Assembly: GCF_036417845.1 (NCBI RefSeq)
Contig: NC_089981.1
Location: 9,131,501 to 9,195,500, forward strand
DNA from: Apteryx mantelli
Taxonomy: Eukaryota > Chordata > Aves > Apterygiformes > Apterygidae
Direction: 5' to 3'
DNA length: 64,000 nt
This document shows, in pieces, positions 22,193 through 33,600 of this stretch (its first letter is position 1; every line of letters starts with the position of its first letter). The notes beneath the pieces are model-generated. The model saw only the letters and a program-made list of their open reading frames with translations. It was not told the origin of the DNA and did not search any database. The position numbers and the translations under genes were made by a program.

Positions 22193-23767
22193 CACCTTTG
22201 CTGCACTCTAGTGCAGTACGCAAGAATCACTAGTGTTCCGTTTCTACACTGAAAAGATCGATGGCAAGAGCTGCATAACAGTGTCTACAATACTGGCAAG
22301 TCCTTTGGGCTCTTAATCCTGTTCCACAATCACAGGTCAATCAGTTCTTTCTCACGAGATCTCTGCCTCTTCCACCCTCCAGCTTCAGCAGCAGAGGAAA
22401 TATTCTTTTGTGTCTCCAGCCCTATCTCCATGCCACTCCGTGGGCAGAGGGAAAGCAGTATGGGGAAGCCCAAAGCGTGTGTGTTAAGAGCATTGTTGCC
22501 ACGATGTGTACAGCTAGAGGGGACAAGTTAAGACTGGGTACATAGGCAGTGCTGCAGCTGCCTATTGACTCCTTGACTCTGTAACACCGGAATCTTCCTT
22601 TTGACAGATATTTCTGGAAATGGCATATAACTGAAAAAATAAGCAAAGAAGACACCAATTAAAACAAAGGGTAAAAAAATGGGAGTTCTTTCTACTTCAT
22701 AAAATGCACCTCACAAAAGCCACTCAACAGTAATGCCTCTTTTCAAAGGCAGGATTTCATAGTCACGCTTGAACAAAACAAAGAAGCAAGATCAGAAAAC
22801 TTGCACAGTTTATATTTGCTAGTCTCCAACAGTTTGCCTGCTATTCTCCTCTGATGACCTTCTCGGAGCACTTCAGGCAGTTTCATCAAAACCTCTCAGC
22901 TCCAAGCTGCTTCTTGTGTGTCATGAGAGCAGTCCACATCTCTGCCAGGGCTGAAAACTACAGGGGATGAAACGGACAGCCTGAATGTCTAGCTCCATTT
23001 CTCATTCTGCAAAAACAACTTCCAAGAGCATCTGCAAGAACAACTCTCTCTCTCTCTCTCTCTCCAGATGGGGAAGTTGTGGCAGAAATATTTCAAGTAA
23101 ATTGCACAGCAGAAGCACAAGCTTACCAGAAGCAATGAGATCGCAGAGGCATGTGAAGTTTTCTTTGTCAGAAAGAATCAGTGGACAGGGAGATAAAATA
23201 TATATTTTGGACAGCTATTAGAGTAATCTCTACAGGGTGACTCTGGAGCGTGATCACCTAGACCATGTCACATTGTGTGGAGGTTTGCTTGCTTTCTTGC
23301 TTGCTTTCCAATGCTGTCCAGATAAATGGACTTCATTTAGTATTAGCTATGTGCTTCTTTTGGAAACATTTCTATTTAAAATCAATGTCATGGCTGACCA
23401 TTTGCAAGAGTTTGTGTTCACATTACCCTTGCAATCAAACATTTTTTGAGTAAAGATGACTCTTACATGTGTCAGATATTTTTTCCCTTCGAAGACAATA
23501 TTTCACATATGCTTTCTTCTTTCTTATTAACTTGCTCTTACCATTGCATGTTTGCAGCAGAAATAAATATCAGAACTGTGCTATATGACTGTTGGCACTT
23601 AGACATCTGGTCTGTACCCGTTTGAAACAAGAAGTAAACGAGGAAATCATTTCAAGACTTTAAAAATGTTTGTGGTCAGGCCTCACTACTTGCCAGGTAT
23701 TTTTACTCAGGCAATGCAAAATATAGAAGCAGCTGCTTAGTCCTCATATTAAGTCATTATAAGAATC
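22193..23767. other. Non-coding stretch after the provirus
   Basis: No gene is recognised. It contains a (CT)n tract at 23,045-23,066. It is the last part of the block absent from the right arm. Confidence 0.55.
23045..23066 (+). repeat. (CT)n dinucleotide microsatellite
   Basis: About eleven uninterrupted CT units. Confidence 0.9.
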
Positions 23768-25286
23768 TGGGCCAATGTGTAGAGGAATCAAATGTTGTTG
23801 TATTCGCCTTCCATAAGCTATGGTCCCGCTGTTGCCTGCTAGCACCCGGCAGCCGGAAGAGAAATCAGAAAAATCATGGCGTTCTTCCCCAAAACATTAA
23901 AAAAAAAAAAGTTTTAAAATTAGAAGCCTTAGCTTGAACTGGCCGTGTGCCCTAACCCCTCAGCAGTTTCAGTATGAAGGGGGTCACTGGGCCCCATCTG
24001 TCTTTCTACCTGCCCCACCCCGGGTGAGACAGACCAGCCTCTGAAGGCGCCTGTCCCTCTCTGTTGACAATGGTGCTGAGCTAGACAACTGTCCTTCATT
24101 GCATGAAGAATTTAGACTGCTACAAACAGGTGGGGATGATCCCACCTTTAGCTGTGTCCACAGAGTGTGAATGCTGGGTGAGGGACATGCTGGCCCAGGC
24201 CCGTGGCTCCTCGTGGCTCCTTCATCCTTGTGGAGAACCATAGCTGCTAGAACTAACCTCCCTGTGGCAGCTGTGACTGGCTCTGAGATGATTCAGTCTT
24301 CCATCTTCACATTTCTTCTCTTCCCTCCTGCAGGAGTAGCTGCTCCAGCTATTCCCTTGGAATACATGTTTCCTCCTTTGCCTGGGCCTGTAGATGTGCC
24401 CTGTTGGGCTAGGAGTTATCCTGCGTACAGGAATTATTCCCAAACAACTCTTTTTTTTCACTGACACATAAAATTGTGCCCCCCAATGCTTTCTTTGGTG
24501 GCGACAATATCCTACAGTGAGCAATTTATCTTTCACTTGGATCTTTGATTCTCTATTAGTAATAAACATTAAAATGCAAAATCTGAGGCAGAGATGAAGG
24601 GCAGAGGGGATGGCTAGGAAGGAGGGCATTAGTGAAAGGTGAACTGCTGCAGAAAGGCAGAAAGCTGCACTGGAATGGGAAGGGGAGAAGCTTCTCCTCA
24701 TATCATCTGCATCAGCAAATGACCCAACCAGCATCTAATATCAGCAGTGTCATTGCTATCCCATGGATTCAGCATACGACAGTGCAGTGCTCATAAGAAG
24801 GCATTTACTCCAAAGTAAAGGGGAAGGAAGCCTTTGGTACAATTGCTTCCAGCAGCAGGGGACCAACAGCCTTGCAGACACCTTGGGCCATTGTTTCCTG
24901 GCTGAGTAGATTACAGAGTAGATGGAGTTTGTCTGACAGAAAGTTTACACCCGGGAGAGCTCAGACTAATGGGATGCTCTGCCTGGAACACATTTTAATA
25001 TTTTTGATAGCATTCATTTCTTTATTTGCTGGTGTCTCAGCAGTGCTTGGAAGCCCCAGTCCTGGGCCTGTGCTATTCAAGAAGAGAACATAAAGGGAAT
25101 CCCTGCTAGTCACAGAGTTTGCAATGCCATTGCAATCAAAACATGAACTTTCAGCGTCTTCCTAATTACTGCAACAGCTAAAACCAAGCTTTTCTTCAAA
25201 AGGGAGCTTTCAGTAAATTTTCCAAAATGGAATTATAGTGAGAGAGACTTGATTTTCTCAGCTCCTGAGAAAATGTTACCACAGTT
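23768..25286. other. Arm sequence 3' of the left olfactory gene
   Basis: Pairs with 50,092-52,062 apart from the right-specific ~51,179-51,627. Open frames of 164-170 codons at 24,222-24,734 minus and 50,644-51,138 plus correspond to each other, but they do not match in length and carry many amino-acid changes. I do not call a gene. Confidence 0.5.
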
Positions 25287-26222
25287 CTACACCTCACCCT
25301 TTTCACTCCAGACTTTTCTATTCCACAGTTTTCTCATGGCACTTTTCATCTCCTCATTTCTCAGCGTGTAGATGAGTGGGTTCAGCATGGACGTGATGAC
25401 AGTGTAAAAGACAGCTACCCTCTTGTCTTCCGAGAGATTGCTGGATGGGCGTACGTAGGTGAAAGTGGATGGCCCAAAGAAGAGAATCACCACAGTAATG
25501 TGGGACCCACAGGTGGAGAGGGCTTTGTTCCTCCCTTTGGACTTTCGCCTTTTCAAGGATAACAAAATGACAATGTAGGACGTGACCAGGATGATGAAAG
25601 AGACCAAAGTAATCATTCCACTGTTGGCAACGACAATGACGCCCACAACATAGGTGTCGGTACAGGCCAGTTGTAGTAGGGGATGGACATCACAGAAGTA
25701 GTGGTCAATTTTGTTGGGGCCGCAAAAAGGGAGGCTAACGGTTATGAGGGTCTGCACCAGGGAGTGCACAAAGCCCCCCACCCATGAACCCATCACCATC
25801 CAGCCACACACACGCCTGGTCATGAGGGTGGTGTAGTGCAGGGGTCTGCATATGGCAAAGTAGCGATCATAGGCCATCGCTGTGAGGATGAAGACCTCAG
25901 CGCCGCCAAAGAAATGTACGCCAAAAAGCTGTGCCATGCAACCCCCAAAGGAAATGGTTTTCTTCTCAACAAGGAAGTCAGCAATCATTCTGGGAGCTGT
26001 GGCAGAAGAGAAGCAAAGATCTGCAATGGACAGGTGGCAGAGAAAGAAATACATGGGGGAGTTCAGACGTTGACTGCTAACTACAGTGACAACGATGAGC
26101 AGATTTCCTGCCACAATAACAATATAGAAGAACAAAAACACCACAAAACATATTTTCTGCACCCCTTGGTTCTTTGAAAGGCCCAGAAGAATGAACTCCT
26201 TCACACTGCTTACATTCTCCAT
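25287..26222 (-). CDS. Olfactory receptor, OR4S-like, left-arm copy (intact)
   Basis: 311-residue odorant receptor, a Golf-coupled seven-helix receptor of olfactory neuron cilia. Key features: NVSS glycosylation site near the amino end, GN at 39-40 (TM1), PMYFFL 56-61, disulphide Cys95, [10 protein letters not shown] 116-125 (TM3/ICL2), loop-2 cysteines 167/177/187, SY in TM5, KALSTCGSH 233-241 (TM6 entry) and NPLIY 281-285 (TM7). I chose the Met of MENVSSV as start by family length; an in-frame ATG lies five codons upstream. A splice acceptor complement at 26,266-26,267 suggests an upstream non-coding exon, as usual for OR genes. The normally conserved proline of PMLNPLIY is serine (S278) here but proline in the right-arm copy. 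About 10 residues differ between copies. OR4S is the closest family by eye. Confidence 0.9.
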   Translation of the reverse strand: MENVSSVKEFILLGLSKNQGVQKICFVVFLFFYIVIVAGNLLIVVTVVSSQRLNSPMYFFLCHLSIADLCFSSATAPRMIADFLVEKKTISFGGCMAQLFGVHFFGGAEVFILTAMAYDRYFAICRPLHYTTLMTRRVCGWMVMGSWVGGFVHSLVQTLITVSLPFCGPNKIDHYFCDVHPLLQLACTDTYVVGVIVVANSGMITLVSFIILVTSYIVILLSLKRRKSKGRNKALSTCGSHITVVILFFGPSTFTYVRPSSNLSEDKRVAVFYTVITSMLNPLIYTLRNEEMKSAMRKLWNRKVWSEKGEV

Positions 26223-26265
26223 GTTGGTCAGTTGCATGGCAATATGCAATATACAGCTTATACAC

Positions 26266-26267
26266 CT
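26266..26267 (-). promoter_or_regulatory. Putative splice acceptor for the left OR coding exon
   Basis: On the minus strand a pyrimidine-rich tract (tctttgttttcccag) ends in AG 44 bases before the chosen ATG. It is conserved in the right arm at 49,111-49,112. Confidence 0.65.
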
Positions 26268-26411
26268 GGGAAAACAAAGACAGACACATGATTCATCAGC
26301 ATTTTTTCATTATTAATAATGAGTTCTATATCAGAAGTGGATACAAACCAAGAAAGATATAGCATTAGTATTAAGCTTATGAAGTGTTTGGTTTCTGTCA
26401 TGTATTTTTTT

Positions 26412-26858
26412 TTAACAGCTATTTAATTCTCCACAGTACAAAGCTTCTGCCATGGCTTTGGTGGCACAGAGATAGGTGCACTTTGTGATATGTTCCTTAA
26501 TCCTGGTCTTCCAGGATTTTGAAGGACTGGCTCCATGGCTGATAGCCTTCCATGCACTAAGGACAAGGCCAGAGTGTTCACCTTGGGCACTACAAGGCAG
26601 ATAATGCAGCATGTTTGCCCTCAGGGGAGACAAAGTCCCTGACAGCAATCTTTGTAAAATGGGTGTCTTTAAGAATACCTGGAAATATTGCTCAGAATGA
26701 TGATTTGCTTTATAAGTACACATGATCTTTGAATTCTTGTTTAGAAGGGAAATGTACCCACATGCAGAGAAAAGAACTCTCTTGTGTATAGACATTTTGA
26801 AACGTAAATATGAAATGTCACAGGCGGAAAAATGAGTTCTCGGAAGGTTATCTATCAT
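26412..26858 (-). CDS. Uncharacterised 148-residue open frame upstream of the OR (left)
   Basis: ATG-initiated open frame with no family I recognise. It has nine cysteines, several basic clusters and no clear membrane helix. It lies ~190 bp upstream of the olfactory coding exon, on the same strand, so it might be a separate small gene, part of an upstream exon, or chance. The right-arm counterpart (48,520-48,966) is also fully open. By hand the two differ at five bases: four are synonymous (Pro, Arg, Ser and Ala codons) and one replaces Pro by Thr. Under neutrality most differences should change the protein, so this hints at constraint, on small numbers. Confidence 0.3.
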   Translation of the reverse strand: MIDNLPRTHFSACDISYLRFKMSIHKRVLFSACGYISLLNKNSKIMCTYKANHHSEQYFQVFLKTPILQRLLSGTLSPLRANMLHYLPCSAQGEHSGLVLSAWKAISHGASPSKSWKTRIKEHITKCTYLCATKAMAEALYCGELNSC

Positions 26859-29800
26859 GGAGGGGAAAAAAATTGCACATATGACTTAATGGAGTATTTC
26901 ACATTGTTCTAAATCTCAGCATTGTTTCTGTCAGAGGAAGGAAGAATGAAAGACTCTTGTGAGATCTTCTGTCCCAGCACTGTACTGATTTTACCTAGTG
27001 TGATTTTTGATATGCTCTGTGTGATGCTTTCAAGGGTTAACTTAGCTTAATGAAGCTAATCTAACTAAACTCCTTCAACAGCCAGTATAAGTCTGATTCA
27101 TAGGCTGATTCAGAATGACTAAATTAGGGTCCTTTGCAGAACCCTTTTTTCCTCCACTCACTATGAGGAGCTTAAGCAAATTAGCACCACCAGGTTAGAA
27201 TGACCTTTGGAGAATAATCCCTTTTGGTCCCTGAACGTAGCTCAGAGCTTTTTGTAATGCCATCCACCTGTTTTAGGTTATGGCTGAGCTCCTTGTCCCT
27301 AGGCATTTCTACATCCATACAGTTTCTCATTCGAGACAAGGTCACATTCCAGCATAAACATGGGACTTCTTTGGTTCACCCTGTGTTCCAGCTACAACCC
27401 ATCGAGCATTACATGTCACTAATAAATGAGTAGCCTACATCTTTAGAAAGAGTGTAACGTTTCTAGCTTGCCATTATGCACCCAGACCACCAGAATTCCC
27501 TTGCTCAAAGAAGTCTGGGAACCACCAGATGAAACTCTTCACAGAGAGTTTAAGGTCAGCCAAAAGCAGGCACTCTTTTAATAAAAATATCCACTGTATG
27601 GGCTTCCTTCTAGGATCAAAACATTCCCCGTCAGCTGGTGTTAAAATGCACCATTTTAAGTCCTGCAGAATTACATCACAACCAGGTCTTCTCATTTGTC
27701 TTGATGATCTGTGAGCAAATCTGTGGAATGATTCAGCTAAGCCAAGTTATCTACCAACTACTTCCATCTGCAGCATAATCAGAAACTTTTGTGCAGGCAC
27801 AAAGTGATGAAGCATCCACAGGAAACACTGAAATTGAGTAAACCCAAGATTACTTTCAAACCCACAAAGTGAAGCCGAGAGAGGAAGTGGGCAAAGTTAG
27901 GGACTTTTCCTATGCTTACAGTTGTACTTACACTAGATGAAAGTTTTTCAAGCAGAAGGGTAAAATTTACATGGATGGTTCCCCTTCAGATATTTCTACA
28001 AGGAAAAAGATCAGTAAGAACAACGTGAGGTCAGTTTCTCCCTCGTCTTACCAGGTCGTGATGCTTTCTACCCCTCTTCCTTCTACTGAGCAACGACGTA
28101 GACTTCTCAGCAAAATAAATGACAGGGATGAAATGAGCACACCTTTATGGCTGTGCAGTACCCAGTCCAAAAGAAATAGCTGGGCTCCATCCAAGCCAGA
28201 GCATCACTGGAAGCATACCACAGCAATCGCAGGGCCATATTTAGGCAGTCAGAAAGGAGTGACCAAGAGAGAAATGGTCGGGGGAAACTATATGCCTGAA
28301 TACCAGCAGATGGCAAACTCCTGAGCTAAAAACAAGGTGTGCATCTACAAAAGTACTGATTCACAATTCAGACAGCTCGGCTATGTGTCTTGCTTGAAAA
28401 GGTCCTTTCCATCACCACCAAACTGCATTTAACAAACTACCCATCTGTCTGATCTCATCTCATCGCCTTAAGTCATGTAGGCACCTGTACCTAAGCTAGG
28501 CATATTACACCTGACCAGTCTACTTGTAGATGTGATGAATCATGTGCTGCAGGTACCCGTTTCTAGACCGTTGACTCCAAGAGGATTACTAGAATGACTA
28601 ATTCAGTAGAGGATTCCCACCAGTTATGGCTTATCTCTTCAAGTGCCTTTGCAGGGGTAGACCTGAGCTATATGACATAATGCAATCAGCTGCAAAATAA
28701 AATGAATCTCATGTGTACTCTTAACATCTCAAAAAGGGTGAGAAATTGCACCATCTCCTTACTGCATGCATTCTTCCCTAAAATCTCCGGTGGTTATGGG
28801 AAACAAAAGAATAATATCGAAGCAATCTAATCTGCGGCTGTAGAACTAGCTCTGTATATGATTCTAGCCAAAGATAACTAGAGACAGTTGATAACTTCAG
28901 TGGAAGTTCCTTTCACATTTGTTCAAGAAGAAAGGGAAAGGAAGAAGAAAGCAAAGCAAAATAAAGCAAAGCAAAGCGAGAAGCCAGAGAAGCTGCAAAA
29001 CTTACCTCACCTGTGTTTAGAGATCTAATTCTTTGTGTAAGGCTGTACAACTTTACCTCCTCAACTTCTGTCTCCCCTGGTATGAATGTGTTAGAGCACA
29101 GCGCCTTTAAAGAACATAGAATGGCTTCTGGAAAGCTTCCAAAACTTGCTTAGGAGGTGGCTGTTAGTGTATAATCCAGTCCCATCTAATTTATTACTTG
29201 CTTTCATGTGTCACAAGTGTATCTTGATGTTTCCTGCCTATGTGAGAAGTGGTTTAATAGGCTGTGTGGATGATGTGACCTGGGTGTGCTGAATGATGCT
29301 TTCATACCCCAGCAGCTGCAAAAAGGGCTGAGAAGAAAACCATTTAAGCACCAACCTTTAACCCTCTCGCAGGAAATCTTCCACCTGAAGGGCTCTTGGG
29401 GCTGGAGGAGGGAGGGGTGGAGGCTTGGTGAAGGCAAGGCGTGAAAGAAAGGGGCAAAGGAGGAGAATGAGTTCTGTCTTGACTGAAAAGCTTAAGTAAA
29501 TATATTTTAAAGAAACAGTTGTCAGTCAATGCTTTTATAATGATATCACAAAGGCATTTCAGGGTTTCTCCATAAGAAATAACAGTCAAAGGAGTAGCTG
29601 AGTATTCAACTGGACAAGCATATGCATGGAACTATCCAGCTAACGCTTCTCGGAGTTCTTCCTTACTCCAAGCTGATAGTTGTATGGATTTCCCATGTGT
29701 AAAGGGCCATTAGGTCCACTGCTCTGGCTTCCTAGCATTGTGAATGCTAAAACAGTCCATTTGTAATCTAGATATTTTCTCTCCTTTTTTCACTTCTGTG

Positions 29801-30632
29801 TATTCCAAAACACATGTAAAAGAGAAATCCTCATTAAAGGAAAAAAAGAAAGAAACCTCAAGCTGTAGGAAGAGTCACCATCCTCCAGGGATGGTAAAGA
29901 ATTCCTGTCACAGGAGTCTTCTAAGGACAGGTTGGGCTCATTTCTCTCAGGAGTGGTTACGATTAAGTTTTTATAGGGACAGAAGATGTCCTGGGTGACC
30001 TCTTGATGACCCTCCAAGTCCTATCTCACCAGAAATTTCATCACTGGAAATCCAGTGAATAAAGCCTCTTTGCAAGAATTTGCATGTTTTAACAGAGGTC
30101 AGTGAATTACCAAGTCAGTCAAAAAAATCCTTCATATACGAATTGGGAAACTGAGGGAGGACGTCACCTATTTAATGCCGATGGAAGTCAGCAAATTTAA
30201 CCCTGACTTAGTCACTCTAGGCTCTTCTGCGGAAAAAAATGAATGTCTCTGGAGGCAAATGCATCTGATCTACCTCAGAACTGATTTTAGGATGCGATTA
30301 GGTGTGAAATGGACATCTAGCTTTTAAACAAAATAACTTAGGGCGGACAAATCTCACTGTCATGATGGGCCCCATCTTTCTTAATCCGAGCAGCTGCAGT
30401 CAAAGGTGAACCTATGAAATGAAACAAACGAAGCAAATAGACATGCTGATTTATAGCAGCATATCATCTCAACCAAGGCCCAAGTCAAATTTATCATGGC
30501 TCTGAACTCTACTGTGTATTTGTAGCTTATGCCTCATGGATGTCAGGAAAGACATTGTCTCAGCTACTGTCCTTTGCTTTGTTTTGCTGAAATTTCTGGA
30601 AATGTGGAATGGCCTGATAGCAACATAGTTAA
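26859..30632. other. Inner left arm, no gene recognised
   Basis: Collinear with 44,733-48,519. It contains an AAAGC-type low-complexity run near 28,950-28,979, longer in the right arm (46,388-46,423, TTTGC). Open frames shared by both arms, such as 27,971-28,324, show mostly amino-acid-changing differences and no recognisable domains. Confidence 0.5.
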
Positions 30633-33600
30633 TGTCTCCATCTCCTCTGCACAGAATGCCAGCGATCTCCACAGTGAAAACAGAAATCCTACAGTTAATG
30701 AGAATAAATACTGGTAAAGAAATGCCTTGGTGAAAATAGTCCCCTAACTTAAATGTCCTTTTACTGTCACCTGGAGTCTTGGGCAGCTTAATGAGGGTTA
30801 ACAGTAGTCACTACAGGAAACAAGAGTATTGGGTAAGAAGGTAAACAAAGTCTTACAGTCTTTGGGAAAGGAAGAGGAGCAACAGATGACAGAAGCCAGA
30901 GATCAGGCCAATAGCATCTGGCCTGCTAACCTAGTATGAGTCAGCCTGCCACTTTCTGTACCCAGTGGCACACATGGCAGCAACTTGGCTAGCATCACAT
31001 TCATGTCCTTTTGTTTCCCTAGCCAAATGGACTACCAGAGGTGACTTAATGCACAAGTCCAAATGAAGAATTGCTGCTGCCTCCTGCTGCAAAATAATTC
31101 CCCATAGGGGTGTGCTTAGTACCAGCAAAGGAGAAAGGTCTTTTCTCCATTTTCATTCCACTTACCTTGGCACCTGGCTCTGGACACCACTATGGCAGCA
31201 GGTCATGCTTGGGGAGCTGTGATTTGGACAAGGAGGGACTGTGCATGGTGAGATGAATGAGGTTTTGCAGCTGGATAGTGAATACTGGCAAGGGGTTTGT
31301 TGATAGAGCCATGGTGAATGTGTGTTGTGAATTTGATGATGGGCAGGATGGGGACAAGGCACGGTGTGGAGGGAAGTTGTGAAACTTGAAATGGATGCTA
31401 CATGGCCAGGGACTGTCTTCGTGGAGTTTGTGAAATCAGAAGTGCCTGAGGTGTGGTGATGGACTGTGCTGAAAGATAGTATGAAGTGGCAGGTAATACT
31501 GTGGGTGCTAAGCTGTGTTGAAAGACCTTGTGACATCAGAAGCGGGCATCGTGCATTGAAGGGTAACACTAGGAGAGGTTGCAGAATTGAGGCTGCTGAG
31601 GTGTCATAAGGCTGGCTACAGAGTTCAAGGAGACCCTACTGTAGAACAGGTTCTGTGAAGTAGTAGGGGACAATGTATGGTGACAACCTGTGTTGGGAGA
31701 GATTTTGCGGTCAGAAGAGGACACTCGGTAGTGATGAGTGTGCTAAGGGAGGTTCTGCAGTGACAGTGGACCCTTGGGGAATGAGAAGCTGTGTTGAGGG
31801 AGGTTGTGAAATCAGCAGCAGGCATTAGGGAAGAGGACTGACAACTTCTCAATCTGTGTGACCCTGAGCAGCAGTAGGCCATCTTCTGCAAGGTCTGTGA
31901 AACTAGAGCTGCTCATGGATGCATCTGGGAAGCAAAGCATCAGTGCAAGAGTCAAGCTATAACTTTGGACAGACAGTTCTTGTGTTCTTTATATCACTAG
32001 ACTGTCTGAAGAAGGGAGAAGTAGTGAAAAAGCATTTCCTAAGCCATGACAGTGACAGGTTCTGTGCTGGGAGGGAAGGGGGAGGTGGTTGAAATCTAAG
32101 TGACCACATGCAACAAACTAGATATTTCCCCTAGAAAGTGATTGGCTGTTTCTCCAGACGTCACATTGAAATGACCATGGCTTTTTTAACAGTGTCTAAA
32201 TAGCCCAGCACCAGGATTTGATTTTACAGCACAAGGATTTTATCTGGACCATCAGTCACAGAATTCAGGTGACAATTTTCACCAGCAGATCCACATCAGG
32301 CAGTTACTGCAAATAGTCCCTGAAAAACCAAGGAACCCACAAGAAGGTGAGAAATTCCTGGATGGCTGCAGCGGTCTTTGCCGTTGCCCTCTGTCTCTTG
32401 CTTTCTGCCATGATTTTGGAGAGATGGTGAGGGGAAGGGAGGAGAAAAAAGAACTGGAGGAAAGGAGCTCCAATATTTTCCTTTCCTGCTGGTTGGAAAT
32501 TGGCTATAGCTACACAATTGTCTTGATCATCTTCAAGATAAGAAGATCTTCTTTCTAGGGATCTTTTTCCAAGAACAAATGCTATTGCATTGCCCTAAAT
32601 GCCCATCCGTCATAGAAGGTGGCATTCTTCAGAGATCAAACATTAGCAGTTTTGGTCTTAGATGATCAATTAAGATTAGCTGAGAAAACACAACAGCGTA
32701 ACTCTGTGTCCAGACAAGGAGATGTCATTGTGGTGTCAAATTTGTTCAGACTAACAGCTGCCACAAGAACTATACTGTACTCAGCATGTAAACCACAGGA
32801 AGGATGTTTAATCTCAAGGGAAAGAAAGACCAGCTAGACTGCTGCTATTTGATGCAGGCTTTCATTAAGTAGTTTCATTAAGGAAGTAGACTCAGGTTTT
32901 GAATATGCTTTGGAGGCAGGAGTCTTACCAAAGGAGTCTACCAAAGTCTTATAAGAGATATACGAGAACTGTGAGTGACTTTTCAACTTGCTTTTGCACG
33001 GTCTATGGAAGACATAGGATGGTTACTTCACTTGCATTATATGGAATGCAAAGTTTTTGATGATTCGGCATATCTCCACAGGGCGTCCATTACAACCAGT
33101 ATGACAGTACATGACAGTACACTATCAGTGGCCCAGGGCGATGCTGTTTAACATTATGAAATCTGATTGAAATGCCTTAGCTAGAAACGTAATCACCTGA
33201 TGTTCCCTAAATGGCCAATGGAGAGAGAGGCACCTCCAGAGGATGACCCACATTTCAGGTGGGGTGAATTGCCTTGTGGAGATGATGGCAGCAGGGAGGT
33301 AAAACCACCACTCTCTTAATGTGAGCACCTGGTCAGAAGGTTGGAGTGGGCAAAGGCAGAGGTAGGTGCCACTCAAATAGTTGCGTCCTCTTTAAATCAG
33401 TTGGCAAATTGCTTCAGGTCACACAGAGACGTTGTGGCAGAGGAGTGTGCTGCAACTGGATTCTCCAAAGTGTAGGTAACCACTAACCATCGGGTCTTCC
33501 TTTCTCCTCACAGCAGACTTGGTTCACAGAATTAGCGGCTGCTTCAGGTACTTTCTACTGTGGATCAAGGTCTGATAATTTTTCACTATGGGAGATCTGC

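Larger units (their letters stand above)
1..30632. repeat. Left arm of a large inverted repeat
   Basis: The reverse complement of this arm matches 44,733-59,648. Paired coordinates sum to 59,649 at the outer end, ~61,130 near 5,000, ~62,350 near 6,500, ~61,670 near 7,300, ~61,998 near 9,000, ~64,830 near 12,500, 75,378 across 24,200-28,300 and 75,365 near 30,000. Each step in the sum marks a block present in only one arm. Sampled stretches differ by 1-2%: 3 differences in ~260 bp at the outer end, 5 in 447 bp at 26,412-26,858, and about 16 in 936 bp over the olfactory gene. Homology stops at ~30,632, inside the shared stretch ggcctgatagcaac. Base 1 is still paired, so the arm continues beyond the window. 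Confidence 0.95.

Noticed and set aside
24222-24734. 164-170-codon frame shared with the right arm
   Set aside because: Different ends in the two arms, many replacements and low-complexity composition; likely chance.
27971-28324. 117-codon frame shared by both arms
   Set aside because: About nine amino-acid changes between arms and no domain. The shared openness follows from recent duplication.
31162-31891. Minus-strand open frames rich in His, Ser, Thr and Pro
   Set aside because: They are translations of the degenerate minisatellite.
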